Program-made: the position numbers and the translations under genes
The notes under the pieces: model-generated
The model's input: only the letters and a program-made list of their open reading frames with translations
Database searches by the model: none
What the model was told of the DNA's origin: nothing
Source: Isoetes taiwanensis
Lineage: Eukaryota > Streptophyta > Lycopodiopsida > Isoetales > Isoetaceae
Length of the DNA stretch: 64,000 nt
Assembly (NCBI GenBank): GCA_021234155.1
Contig: JAJEKV010000103.1
Location: 2,730,001-2,794,000 of the forward strand
Direction: 5' to 3'
Shown here: positions 37,674-50,418 of the stretch, piece after piece
How positions within the stretch are numbered: the first letter of the stretch is position 1
Layout of the letters: the number at the start of each line of letters is the position of its first letter

Positions 37674-39262
37674 TGTGACGCTCCTTGTGCTATATACAGC
37701 AGCCCATCGTATACATCGAAGGACCTTCCCCATCCAACGGCCACCCATCATATGGGCCCTCTGTCTAACTCGCATCTGGGGACCAGACTATCGAGTAGAG
37801 GACACAGAGGTGTCATTTCGTCCCGTCCTCTAGGGGTCCCTATGCCAGGGGAAGCAAAATATACAACATAAGCACTAGCAATAATAACAACAAACTACCT
37901 CGAAAAGTAGTGATAATCCATCCATCCCTGTCATCGAATACAACAATACAACAAATTCATCAAATAGAGGCTCTACCCAAGGCTCAGACTCAAGGGGGAA
38001 TTGTTGTGGCGGTGGGGGCCTCGGATAGAAACAGGCCAAGTTATCGCAATGACTTGGGTTGGCAATAGACAATGGCTAGGGTTGACCACTCCATACGTCC
38101 CACCTGTGCATACTTTTCGGATAGGCTAAATCAGGCTCTATCATGACGGTAACTTGCCAGAGACATAATATCATGGTATCACCCAACAAGAATACTCCAC
38201 GTTGCAAACCCCCCCTCCCGATCGATGAGGTAGGAAGGGTTGCATTTCCGCTTCCCAGAGTGCAGTGGCTCCATGGGCAGCTAGAGGATCGTGGCGACAC
38301 ACATCTACACCCGATTGAACTTCCCAAAACAAGAGGCAGGCCAACACCTACAGCTCTTGAGAGTCTGGGTGACACCATTGACCCAGGAAGCGTCGGACTC
38401 ATACTCGGCCCACACAAAGTGACCGACTATAAGCCTAGCCCGCTATGGGTCCTCGTATTATGCCTTTCGGCGGGGACCTCCCTCCACTTTGCCCCGATTG
38501 ACCCGTTATATAGTGCTCCATCACTCCATAGACTCTGAGCGGGTGGGATCTATGCACATGCCGCATTCATAATAATGGGAACTAATGGGTCTAAACTAAG
38601 AGCATCATCTACTAATGGCTACTAGGTCTCTACCCGCCTTTCCAATACACAAGAGGTGCACTATGCGATCAAGCACATCATATCAACATAAACTTGATAA
38701 TAAATGAGAATAACAATTAATCCTAAACACTTACATCTAACTTATAGTTAGGGTTCATTGGTTAGGGTTCATGTTTAGAACAATAGGTTCTAGAATGGCT
38801 CTAATAGGATACAACATGCAACCCAACTGGAATCCACTCGAAATACCTGCTCCTGACGCACTACCACTAGCACCCTGGTTCTCCATCTCTAGCAGGTGGG
38901 TTGAAAGACGATCCTCTTATGTTTGCCGCAACTTTCAGCTGAAGGCGATCTTCGAATCGGAGCTGTGATCGCAAACGGTTGGGTCTGGGGTTGGTGGAGC
39001 CAAAAGTGGCTAGGGTTTATGGTTTAGCCTTTTATATGTTAAGGTTTACATGAATGCCACTTGGCACCCATAGGTGCGTCTATTTGGCGGTTTGCCTATA
39101 AAGTGAGGCCATGTGGAAATGGCTTCTTACCTTTGGCTAAGTAATAGATAAGTTAGTCCTTCTCCCACAGTGGTCGCATACAAGTCTATTGATGTAGAAT
39201 TGTATGGTGACGTGGCCATAAAATATACATATTTATACTGTATATTTTAGGAAAACGTCACA
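37674..39262 (-). mobile_element. 1.6-kb LTR next to a primer site; rest of element lost
   Basis: Begins TGTGACGCTCC and ends GAAAACGTCACA on plus, so both ends carry the inverted TGTGACG motif. The Met-type primer site follows on the minus strand. No second LTR, polyprotein or polypurine tract is seen, so only the 5' LTR and a short internal stretch remain. It abuts the LINE fragment at 39263. It is related to the solo LTR at 21922-23481, with extensive divergence. Confidence 0.75.
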
Positions 39263-40105
39263 TTTCTTGCCTCTTCAGTGGGTCACACTTGACCGCCATA
39301 TTATCTACTTCCAGAAGGTAGTTGGTATGGATAATGAACATCTCCCCAACCTGGCTTATAGAGTGGCCATGGCCCACAGCATCTCAAGGCATGCTGGAAG
39401 GAGAGGCGGGCACAGTAGTTCTCCAGATGGAATATACAAGAGGATAGATGCACACAAGTTCAAACTGAAGAGGACCACCATCATCTGCGGCAATACCTTG
39501 ATGATTGCTTCTCCAGTAAGCTTAGGGATGCTGGTGCTCTTGAACATGTTAAGACAACATACCACAAGCTCTAGATCATCCCCACGCTTACACACAGTCC
39601 ATAGCGCTACCTCTATACACATTTTCCATTGAAAAAGCACAAATTGATAGCCTCCATTCGCACAGATGCGAATTGAGACGGGAAGATGGACTCGGGAGGC
39701 ACATGAGAATAGACTGCGTGTGTGTTAACAGGGCGCCATTGAAGATGAAATCCGCACTCTGTAATAATGTTCGGTATTCAATCACATCCGGGCCAGCTAT
39801 ACTGAGTTGGTCTGCCTAACCAGCAGCTGCATACCTTATTGGATATAACCTCAATGGGTTCACTAGGATCTTATCTCCGGGACATCATGGATGCACATGA
39901 TTAGTTATGTCCTGGGATGCCGCATTAACATGCATCGCATTGTACCATTGCAATGTACCATTGCACAGTCAGCATACCTATTACTGCAATCCTATTATTG
40001 CAGGGTTTTTTAATCCTAGCAGTGATACATTTGTTGTATTCCTTGTTTAGGTTCCATGGGCCAATTGGTCTCCGAATATAAAAATCAATTCAATTCAATT
40101 AAAAC
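39263..40105 (+). mobile_element. LINE copy C, 3' end
   Basis: The first frame (PLQW...RHIIYFQKVVGMD) matches the C-terminal domain of LINE copy A (PLQH...RHLTYFHKVTSMD near 21.7 kb). The 3' end, about 40054-40105, reads ccaattggtctccgaatata then aaaa and (TTCAA)n. Only the terminal part of the element is present. Confidence 0.7.
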
Positions 40106-40535
40106 CTTTTCATGTTGCTATCAACTCAAATCCATGTTGTGATGGCATATCATCTTTTGGAAATTTACCAACACGAGTGTGTTATAGGCATATGGCAAGG
40201 TTTAAACCAACCTCAAAATGAGATATTGGCGAATATCGCCATTAATAGTGTGGCTTATCTGAGTACTCACGGTCTACCTTGGGTATGTAGAGAGGGCTCA
40301 GAAGTGCCTCATAGATTGAGTGGATGGATGTAAAGAGCATGTTATTATACAAGTCCATGTCCATTTTGTCTCCTTAGGCAGCAAGCGTCTCTGCTTGTTG
40401 AGCCATAATAATTCATTGTGATATGAATGTTGTTGATGTATTGTGGGGAAAACCTAGGTGTGTTTCTGTAAAAATATTTTTTTCTTTTCCAGAAACCCTA
40501 GTGTTTTGCTCTGGCAAGGTTAAAGTTGTGCTCGG
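40106..40535. other. Flank of the non-coding LTR element
   Basis: No gene recognised. A 73-codon open frame near 40112 has no known domain. The sequence continues past the inserted LTR element at 43265. Confidence 0.4.
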
Positions 40536-40540
40536 AGTGT

Positions 40541-43264
40541 TGATATGGATATGGTAGCTCGGGGGAGTGGCCTTGAACGTTGGTCTTGGTGGACTAGCAT
40601 GGGTGTGTGAGAAGGGCAAACTAATAGCATGGCAAGGCAATTAAATGGCAATTGTAATGGTTATGGTCAAATAATATCTATTAAGCCAAGCTAATCTCCT
40701 TGATAATATCCCAGTCCAAAAATAGCAGTTTCTAAAAGGCCAACTTCAAAAGGTCATATCTCAGCGAATATAAGTGGGATTATTGCGATCCAGGGGTCAT
40801 TGGAAAGCTCTCAGTGTCTAGTTTCCGGATTGGGGTCGCTCATTTGCTAACTCCTTGTGGATCGTGAGATATCGCCAAAAGAGTGGCCGTGGGTCAGACT
40901 GGACTGCACCACCAAGATTGCCTTTTTGGAAGAGAACCAAGCTCCTTGCCTAGAAATTGCCATTGCCTTCTGCCTTGCTGTTGATTTGCCAGATCTCAAC
41001 ATCGGTTGGCCCGGTTGGGTGGAGAACTGCCATTATTTGCCTTGTATTGAGAATCTTCCTCTAGTTTTGGTGAACTAGAGCCAGGTCATTCTGAGCTATT
41101 GGTGTAGTTCATATTAATTGGTGTATCTCCTATCTTATGTTCATTGGATCTGTGCTTGTTTGCCTTCTTATCTCATACCTAGATCATTTTGTCATTGCTA
41201 ATGGTTTATTTTGTGGATTCTGTAGCAATCCTAGACGGTTTACAAGTTATGAGAATATGATTTGCTTGAAGAGGTCAGGTATTCTATTTGGAAGAGGTAA
41301 AAGGAATGGTTTATTGTTGTGAACCATATCAATTGGTATCAGAGCCAGGCTATTCCTAAAGTTTGCAAAGACTTCTGGTTGGTGCTGGAGATTGCAAACA
41401 GGAATAGAGAACATTATTCTGGCTATTCTTGATGTTTGTAAGTCATCTAGTTGGTGCTAGTGATTGCAAACTGGAATAGAATTCCTCCTCCTAAGAATCT
41501 AAATGATCTTCTTTCTATGAATTTTAACTTCTTGGATCATTCTTTCCAATCCAATTCTACCCAGAGTAATCAATCTTTGGATATCGGTACGACAAAATTG
41601 TTTGTTGCAGGAAACATATAGGTGCAGGTGATTGATGACGTGGAAGAAGCAGAGGGAACTGAGCCTAATCTTCCTGACCAATCCATTTCGTTTGCCAAAA
41701 TAAGCCTAACCTGAACTGACAATCCATCTCCTTGGCCAGGATGGATCTCCGTTGAAACTTTTCCTGCATCTACAGAGGGCGTATCTATGGTGGACGGATC
41801 AAAATCAATCTTTATCTGAACTCTCTATCCTTGAAAAATCTTGAACTATTCCAAACTAAACAAATTTTAAACAATGTAAGTTGCGGCCCATTGTTTCATT
41901 ATTTTAGTAAGATGTCTTAATAGTGAATATCTGTCGGTAAATTGTAGTTTAAAAGTAGAGGTGACTTTAAAATCTGTTAAAAGATTTTAAAGGATTCATG
42001 CCTTTAGAGAAATTATGATTGTGTTGCTTCCTTCTAATGAATGATCATGCCATTAATAGTTGCACAATGGTTGGTGCCATAAGTGTTGATGTTTGGAATT
42101 CTAGATTGGTGTCTAGAGTTTTGAGCAGTAGTTGTGCTACTGGTTGGAGTCGTTGCTTCAACAAGAACCCTGATCTTTTCTTAATCTTGCCTTTATGTTA
42201 AAACTTAAATTTTATTTAGTAGATCTTAAAGCTTTGCTAATATATCTCAAAAGAATAAATCCTTCCTGAATCTTAATCTTTAGCCACAACAGTTGTGATT
42301 GTCATAAATAGTTGGTGCTATTTATGAGATCATAATCCTAGCCTTTGGTCCTTAAAATGGATTGAGTTGGTGCTCATGTATAAATTGAGTTGGTGCTCAA
42401 TTGGATAAATTAAACTGGTGCTTAATTTGTTTATGGACACAACTGAGGTCAGTTGCCTTCAAAAAGGGAGGAATTGATATGGATATGGTAGCTCGGGGGA
42501 GTGGCCTTGAACGTTGGTCTTGGTGGACTAGCATGGGTGTGTGAGAAGGGCAAACTAATAGCATGGCAAGGCAATTAAATGGCAATTGTAATGGTTATGG
42601 TCAAATAATATCTATTAAGCCAAGCTAATCTCCTTGATAATATCCCAGTCCAAAAATAGCAGTTTCTAAAAGGCCAACTTCAAAAGTTCATATCTCAGCA
42701 AATATAAGTGGGATTATTGCGATCCAGGGCTCATTGGAAAGCTCTCAGTGTCTAGTTTCCGGATTGGGGTCGCTCGTTTGCTAGCTCCTTGTGGATCGTG
42801 AGATATCGCCAAAAGAGTGGCCGTGGGTCAGACTGGACTGCACCACCAAGATTGCCTTTTTGGAAGAGAACCAACTCCTTGCCTAGAAATTGCCATTGCC
42901 TTCTGCCTTGCTGTTGATTTGCCAGATCTCAACATCGGTTGGCCCGGTTGGGTGGAGAACTGCCATTATTTGCCATGTATTGAGAATCTTCCTCTAGTTT
43001 TGGTGAACTAGAGCCAGGTCATTCTGAGCTATTGGTGTAGTTCATATTAATTGGTGTATCTCCTATCTTATGTTCATTGGATCTGTGCTTGTTTGCCTTC
43101 TTATCTCATACCTAGATCATTTTGTCATTGCTAATGGTTTATTTTGTGGATTCTGTAGCAATCCTAGACGGTTTACAAGTTATGAGAATATGATTTGCTT
43201 GAAGAGGTCAGGTATTCTATTTGGAAGAGGTAAAAGGAATGGTTTATTGTTGTGAACCATATCA
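40541..43264 (+). mobile_element. Complete non-autonomous LTR retrotransposon (LARD/TRIM-like)
   Basis: 5' LTR 40541-41331 and 3' LTR 42475-43264 (about 790 bp each, about 1% different) start TGATATGG and end CCATATCA. The 5-bp target duplication AGTGT is at 40536-40540 and 43265-43269. The primer site TGGTATCAGAGC lies at 41334-41345, and the polypurine tract aaaaagggaggaat at 42461-42474. The 1.1-kb internal region has no gag or pol, only short frames and repeats of a ttggtgctaa-like motif. It must rely on proteins in trans, probably from a Copia- or Gypsy-type relative. Low LTR divergence indicates fairly recent movement. Confidence 0.95.
41334..41345 (+). other. Primer-binding site of the non-autonomous LTR element
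   Basis: TGGTATCAGAGC, two bases after the 5' LTR end. Complementary to initiator-Met tRNA. Confidence 0.95.
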
Positions 43265-43269
43265 AGTGT

Positions 43270-45350
43270 TCGGCCCAAACCCCGTTATATGTGGCTTAGA
43301 AATTTCAAAAAAGATAAAAGAAAAAACTTCCGGCTACATGTTATACTAGAATTGCGAAAAAAACCCCTTCTATATATGACATATATGTATGGTTCAAGTC
43401 CAGAAAAAATCCCTTTGGGTCACCCACCTTGTTCTTATGTCTAAAACTATGTGAATTCCCCTTGAAGTTGTGTCGATTATGCTTCAAATAAGATGCGTGA
43501 TTTTCTTTTTCTTTTTATTATTCTTTCTGAAGGCATTGAAAGTTTCATTGTAGCCATTTGGAATTTCAAGAAGTCTATTCAAGTTACAAGAACTTTCCAA
43601 AATACCTTTTTGAGTGCTATATTCTTAAGTATGCATGCAACAGGATCAAAAGATCCTTCGCCTGAAGTGTATTGCAACTTCTTCAAGATCAAAGTTTTGG
43701 GGATGGCACCAAAGCCATTGGTAACTAGGCAGTATGGGCCTCTTAGACTTCAAATGTTCATCTGAAGCTGCTAAATATTATGTGCAAGGCAAATCATGCA
43801 GTTGTCTCATGGAGGGACTTACATAGGAATTTGTGGCACACAGGCGATCGGTCGGCCTGTGTGCCATAAATGTACATCTTAATGAACAACTTCATGCAAA
43901 TATTTGAAGCGCCATGTTGATATAAACATTTGAACATCTAAAGCTAATTTCACTTTCCACCCTTCAAAAAGAAAGTTGTAATATAGATCTTGGGCAGCTC
44001 TACACTTGATAACCACTCTTCCATCTATAACAAAAGATCGCTTAGACTTGGTCCTCACCAGACTTGGTCCTTGCACTCCAACCTTCAATTCCATTTCAAT
44101 GGTATGCTATGGTTACGGGATTCCATCAATGTTATGTTATGAGAGGGATAAAGGCCTAACCTGCGTGTATTATGCTAAAACAAATTGAGGGCCATTTTGT
44201 CCATGCACAATTAATATACAGGGAGAACGTCGTTATTTTCCTTAACAAAATGATCCCCTTTACCTTTCGATCTGGCCAACGATGTAGGTGCCTCAGATCT
44301 GGCAAAGGATATAGGCCCCAGGATGCCAGATGGCGGGTGCCAGCTTTTGATTCCATTTTTAGAACAAGATTGATGCCAGAGACTGCCCTTTCCATTTTTG
44401 TTTTTGCCAGTTCTTGGAGTGATTTTGAGTTTTTACCAGTTGTGTTCCTTGATTCAGATTCAAATTTTGAAAATCGTGGATTTCTTGAAGATTGATGAGC
44501 AGACGAGTCTTAGACTTGATAAAAAAGGCTTCAACAAAAAGGAAAGATGACGCATATGCACAAAGGTATCATGAGTGGGGAAACAGATATGGTGCTCGTT
44601 TTGGTACATCAACAAAATGCATTCAAGAATTCAATCTAATAGAGATGAGAGAATTTGGGCAGCATCTAGTCTTCTTTATGCAACAAATTGTGAAAAAAAA
44701 ATGGGAAACCCTACAGAGCTACAACAATCACTGGTCAATTTTGGGAGGTAAGTGAATGCTATTGTAGCAGATTTGGTTTCCAAGGTATTGAGAGTATATG
44801 ATTATATTTATAGAATGTTACAAATTGATTATATCAGATTTTTCAACAGGTTATTGCAATGTATTATTGTTGAACATTATTATAGCAGATTTTGAATATT
44901 ATTGTAGCTATGAAAGCATTCTTTGATTTCTGATTGTTGAGACAGGAACGTAGAACTTCGGATCACGGAAACGATGGATGGATGAGCCTGATATTAATAT
45001 TTTTGAGCATTCCTTCTTTGCAGCTGCCAAGGAGGCAGCAAATCATGCCATTGCAAAAATCATTGCTGCCCAGCCAAGGAAGCAACGCTTGAATCTTATC
45101 ATAACTATTGCATGGTAAACTTTCTAATCCATGGCAGTAGGGAGTTATATGGGACAAAATGTGTTGAATTTGAACTTGTTGAAGACCATCATGGTCGTTT
45201 TGTAAGGTTAGTTCTTCGTTATTCCTTATTGTGCCTTGTTTTTTGCTTTGTTTATTATTTGATATTCTGATTTATTTCTGAATCTCTCTCTCTTATGTTG
45301 TAGGTTTATGCAGAAGCCCTGAAAAAATCACCCTGGAAATATTAACAATT
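43270..45350 (+). other. Gene-like fragment, unrecognised
   Basis: A plus frame from about 44492 (STKRKDDAYAQRYHEWGNRYG) reaches a strong donor GGAG|GTAAGT at 44747. After an acceptor near 44945 the sequence reads DINIFEHSFFAAAKEAANHA, and a further block near 45140-45208 reads KCVEFELVEDHHGRF before another GT. A stop occurs in the second segment. Splice-like borders suggest an old gene or captured fragment, but I know no family for it. Confidence 0.3.
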
Positions 45351-45399
45351 GCAAGGAATCAGATATGAGAAAACCTGTTGAGGTTAGGTTTCAGACGTC

Positions 45400-45545
45400 T
45401 GTTGATTCTTGCTTGCAATCCTTCCATATTATCTCACGAAAAAATATGTGCTTTGTAGTACATTGGACTATGGATTCTTGCTTGCAATCCTTCCAATTAT
45501 CTCACAAAAAAATATGTGCTTTGTAGTACATTGGACTGCTGGATT
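45400..45545. repeat. Tandem duplication, about 70 bp x 2
   Basis: The unit with ggattcttgcttgcaatcc, attatctcac, aaaatatgtgctttgtag and tacattggact appears twice in a row with small differences. Confidence 0.85.
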
Positions 45546-45614
45546 CTTTTCCTAATAAAAACATGTTAGAAAAAGTTGATATAAAAATCTGAAATGTAAA
45601 AAATTATTGTTGTT

Positions 45615-46055
45615 GGGGTATATTCGGACCCGTGGTTAAGTTAAGTTATCATTTTTAACAGAATTTACATTCGCACTACTAGTTAAGTTAGCAGATAGTT
45701 AAGAAATTTAGTTAACTTTTTTAACCAAAAGCACTAACTAAACTTGTCTTTGCACCTTGTTCGGTTCAGTTAGCAAAATTAACTAAAAGTTAACTAAATT
45801 AGAAATTAGCACTAAAAGTTAAATCACCCCATAGAGGTCACTTTAAATTTAGTTAATTGTGCTTAAAATTTTTATGCCTTCGGCTAACTTAACTAGACAT
45901 GTTCGAAAGCATTTAGTTAACTAGATAAATTATTTTTTAACTAAAGTTGACTAAATGAGTGCGAAATGGTATTCCATTAAGTTAGCCTAACCTATTTTTT
46001 TGACTAGCTTTGGTGTGAAGACAACCATCCAGTTAGTGTTAACAGTAACCGAACA
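45615..46055. repeat. TTAACTAA-rich MITE-like segment
   Basis: Dense direct and inverted copies of ttagttaac/gttaactaa. Outer sequences attcggacccgtggttaa and gtaaccgaacacgaac resemble each other inverted, but no exact terminal repeat or target duplication was fixed. A decayed MITE is likely. Confidence 0.5.
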
Positions 46056-46407
46056 CGAACTATGGCACAGAGGTCAACCCAAAACTTTCTGGACCAACTA
46101 TGTTCTCATGCCAACAGATCTAAAATAACCCACTCTAGCCACCATTATGTTCTCGACCCAGCTTCATGTCAACAACTAAAATACCCGCTCTAATCAACAT
46201 TAAGAACAGACAAAATAGAAGCATCCAAAAGAAAAATCACCAGATTCCTGAAAAAGCTCATCTTAACAGGCTCACAATTGCTCAGACTATTAACTTTAAC
46301 AAGTTAAAGTGCCAATGCCCCAAAATGGCATTACATCATTTGCTTTAATTTCCAATTGCCACACCCTTAACCACTGACATCTTTATGTCGGACTATAGGT
46401 ATACCCA

Positions 46408-49400
46408 TCATGCCGCAGCATCCACAGCCATTGCTTCAGCAGTGTCTTCTTTTACAGTATCACCCTTGCCTGGTTCCACCTTCTGGCAGTATACAGAACA
46501 ATCAGCATTCTAATAAAAAACCATCAAATGCACAACACCAAGAAATACATGTAGAATTATATAATTAACCTCATTATCTACAAGATATCGTTACCTTAGA
46601 TTCAGGATCTTCCCAACTTAGCCGCGCAAACATGTTTCCATACATTTTTGCTTCCTTTTTATTGTATTCTATTTGTCTCTGTTTGAAGGTCTTGTACTCT
46701 AGCCGAACTTCCCTGCACAGCATGCCACTCATCAGAAGAACAGCATGAGGGCCAGCATAAAGCATGTAATCATAGTACCTATTATTTGGATCAATTTCCA
46801 ATGCTTTTTTTATATCCAATTCTGCTAAATCCATATCTGCAGTTTCAATGTATGCCTGGGCCCTTCTATACAATGCTTTCACATTCTGCGACTCTAACTC
46901 TAATACCTGAACTCTTCTGTCACAAATTAGCAGACAGACAAAGAAATAATCAAGTCCATGCTTGACTTCAAATCTCACCTTAGTGCACAATTTTGCAGCC
47001 TCCTTGTAATCTTTAAGCTTCAACTTGCATGCAGCATTATTCAAATTACATGACACCTTCAGTGTTTTTGCTTGCTTCTTCTGATCTTCATCAAATGAAC
47101 TGTCATATTCTATGAATTTTACTGCCTATTAAAACGAAAACAAAGGTATTAGCTTACATAGTAAATTCAGCAGCATAAGAGAAGAGAATACTTACTTTCT
47201 CATACTTCTTACTAGCCCGCACATATTTACCCTGTTTAAACAAGGCATTTCCATCTTCCTTCTTTTTAATTGCTGCCTCAATCTTCTCTTGGGTGTTCAT
47301 GTCCCATGATTCCTTTTCCTGTTTATCATTTAGCCAATACCATAAATAGTTCTGTTCCATAAAAAGTTTACTAAGTCCTATAAACTAACTTTACCTTGAC
47401 AAATGACGTTAGTTCTACTTCATAAATTAGCTTGGAGTTTGGGGGCACTACTGCAAGGTCCCTTGGGGTAGCAACTTCACCAAACCCATATTCAGGAGCA
47501 ATCCAAATGGTTGCAATTTCACCTTTCTTCATAGATGCAACTGCCTTGTCCAGACCTGAGATGACTTGCTCTGTGACAATAACATGCCTTAGAATCATAA
47601 CCCTACGCATAGCCTTTTCATGAATGAACCAACATAGCATTGTCATGCATGAACTTCAAGCCTGAATTTCAATATTTGCAAAAATATGCCATCCTGAACT
47701 AAATTTATATGTGCTGTAGCTCTTCATGCCTATCCTGAACTATTATATGTACCGTAGCTTCTCATGCCCAAGGAACTGCACGCAAAAACATACCCTCATC
47801 AATCTGGAACTCCAACTCTTCACCCTTTTCAAAAACTGTACCCTCCTCCAACTTAGCTTCATACTTGACTGCATTGTAGCAGTAATGAAAAATCAGTAAT
47901 GCACCCTTGGCATAAGACCAGAGTTCAAATAAGCATAAAATCTACAGATAAACGTACTTTTGACTGTTGCTCCATCATTAGGCTTTTCATAACCCTCCCC
48001 AGGCTTCAAAATTTTCTTTACAACTTTTTTATCCGTAGTAACATTTTCCACTACCTTCCATGAAATCAATTCCAAGCTGATAATTAAGGTAGCATTTGAA
48101 GGTACAGAAACTCCATCACCCTCAGCTTCATGTCCAGCTTCTCCAAAGCCATCTGCAAAAGGAAGCTCTTAAATCAATTCCCCCATATCATGGAACCATC
48201 TTCTGAAACCATATATTACGTATTCCACAAAAATCTTACACTTGGGCCTCACAGTCAAAATCACAGACTCTTCTCTTTTCATAGTCTTGACCGCTGCACT
48301 TATGGCGGGACAGAAGTATCCTGCAACACACCTAGAACTATCAAAATCTGGTCCTATATTGTCCTCAAACATCAAACAACTAGACTACTGACCATCCTTC
48401 ACATAAAACTCAACTCCAGATTCAGGGGTCTGCTTCACTACTTCCCCAGTCTCAAGTCTCGCTTCAAACTTGACTGCACAAAAGTTTATCCACCGAAAAA
48501 TGAGCAGAAGACATTTAATCACATAAAACCTTATAAAGCACGCAAGTTACCTGTGACTTCATCAGCATCCTTTGGCATCTCCCACTTCGTCCCTTCTTTG
48601 ACTATCTTCTTTAGGATACCACCGTCTTTACAAATATCTTTCACACTTGCCCATGAAATTAATTCCACTTCAAATTTCAAAGTTGCATTTGGAGGAATCT
48701 TAGGAGGTGATCCCGATTCCCCATATGCTAATTCGGATGGAATTGTGAAGACTGCAGTTTCTCCTTTTTTCATGCTAGCTATACCCAGATCCCATCCTTT
48801 AATAACTTGACCTGCGAAAAAGAACATTAGAGAAGATCATACCGCAGTTTTCTTAAGTCAAAGCCTTAAAGTCTTCGAAAATTCCAAACAAAAAGTGATT
48901 TTAAGCTTGCTGACTTAGTGAAAGAACTACAGAAAATGGAGACACTCCAGATGTACATAAAAATTATGTTTTTGCTAGGTAATAGAATCTGCATTCTTCA
49001 ACCAAGTGCAACACAGTTGACGATATATTAACTGGATTTAATTCGAAATATAACAGGACGAATGTACCTTGACCAAGTTTAAAGGTGAAAGGCTCCCCCC
49101 GATCGCGACTGGAGTCGAACTTGGTACCATCCAGCAGAGTTCCTACATAGTGTACTGCGAAAAGAAAAAACATCAGCCCATCAATCGGAGACCGACTGCG
49201 CTCGAGAATTAATGCATCAAAACTTAAACAATATGAAACTTAAAAGCCTCATGATCTGGTACCTTTCACTTCATCACCGGATTCAGGATGCTCCCAACCT
49301 TCACCACTTTTGACTAAAAGCTTCTTGAGACCTTTACCAATATCACGCTCTTCACCTTCCTTCAAGGACTCGGGAATGGGTCTATCGGCATCATCTATAC

Positions 49401-49455
49401 CAGCAGGTTCTGCAAAATCGTCGGCTTCAGGCATTTCAAAATCATCATCCGCCAT
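46408..49455 (-). CDS. FKBP62: Multi-domain FKBP peptidyl-prolyl isomerase with TPR, FKBP62/ROF1-like
   Basis: About thirteen exons with GT/AG borders and no frame break that I found. Start ATG at 49453-49455 (acidic [14 protein letters not shown]); stop TGA at 46408-46410 after AMAVDAAA. Domain 1 (exons 49455-49263, 49154-49068, 48811-48551) has [25 protein letters not shown] and LAYGESG, the residues of an active FKBP pocket. Domain 2 (about 48.0-48.5 kb) is degenerate at those positions ([14 protein letters not shown]). Domain 3 (about 47.4-48.0 kb) has [20 protein letters not shown] repeats follow ([44 protein letters not shown]), then a basic tail. Plant FKBP62/65 proteins are Hsp90-associated co-chaperones linked to heat tolerance; this role is inferred from family. 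It is the one clean gene in the window. Confidence 0.95.
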
Positions 49456-49999
49456 GGCTGCTTTGCAAAATCAACAAGCGGAGTTTGCTATACAGGTAGT
49501 GTGCTCGGAATTGGTAGATTGGAGAAGGGGAAGAATGGTGTTTATGGTTTATTTTGAATGGAGGACCTTCTGGACGCTTCCAGAGCGTTCTGCCTTATAT
49601 GTGTTACCGGATAACGGGCAATCGTCGGTAACGTATTTGGGTTATTTTTTTATGCCTCAACCAACAAAAGTTGGCATTCGACATTAGTTTAAGGTGTCGA
49701 ACTTTTAACGAGACTAGTCTAGAAGGTCCCTCGGTTTTTGAATGTTGGGAAGACTATTTGAAAATCTTAAGGCGAATTGGATTTGTCTTGTAGGAAGCTT
49801 TGTCATCTAGCAGATCCATCTTTGTCCTTTAGCAAAGCGAGGAGGTGGGAAAATAAAACTGCAATGGAAATGGCCTATATTTCTTCTCTTTCATTTTGTT
49901 TATGTGGCAAAGTGGTTGAACTCATACTCAACCCTAATGGGCGTCCGGCCTTAGGGGGCTTTCCCTTAGACATCAAACCTCAGGGTTTTCTCTAGGTTA
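49456..49999. promoter_or_regulatory. Upstream region of the FKBP gene
   Basis: This span should contain the promoter of the minus-strand FKBP gene. Inverted heat-shock-element-like triplets (cttccagagcgttc near 49577) are visible upstream, suggestive given the family, but not proven. No other gene is supported. Confidence 0.35.
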
Positions 50000-50418
50000 G
50001 GCCCTTTTTCCACAGCAGTCACAAAATATGGCTGTCATATACCATATAAGACACCATTTGTGACTCCAAGGCTAAAATGAGACACACAAATCTAAACTTG
50101 TTTTTCCACTGCATGATAGTCGTAAAATATGACACCACTAAAATGCTAGTGGAAAAGCATGAAAAAATAAGACACGTCTTATTTTTAGTTATTTTTAGTT
50201 ATATATTCAAATAAGACTAGGTGTCTTATTTTACGGCGGGGGAAATCCCCCGGAATAAAATAAGACTCCATTTGGTATCCAAACCTATTCCGAACCTAAA
50301 TAAGACATGTCTTATTTTTATAGTGGAAAAGTGATTTACTTTTAAGACAATAGGTGGCCAAATATCATTGGATAAAATATGTGACTTTTAGAGATAAGAC
50401 TACCGTGGAAAAAGGGCC
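50000..50418. mobile_element. Harbinger/Tourist-type MITE with TTA duplication
   Basis: 419-bp element. Terminal inverted repeats GGCCCTTTTTCCAC and GTGGAAAAAGGGCC, and further pairing to agtc/gact. The 3-bp TTA flanks (49997-49999 and 50419-50421) fit PIF/Harbinger. Internal inverted motifs of AAGAC/GTCTT give a strong secondary structure. No coding capacity. The relative at 36502 is truncated. Confidence 0.9.

Noticed and set aside
40541-43264. Paired 61-64-codon identical frames as duplicate genes
   Set aside because: They are the same positions in the two LTRs of one element.
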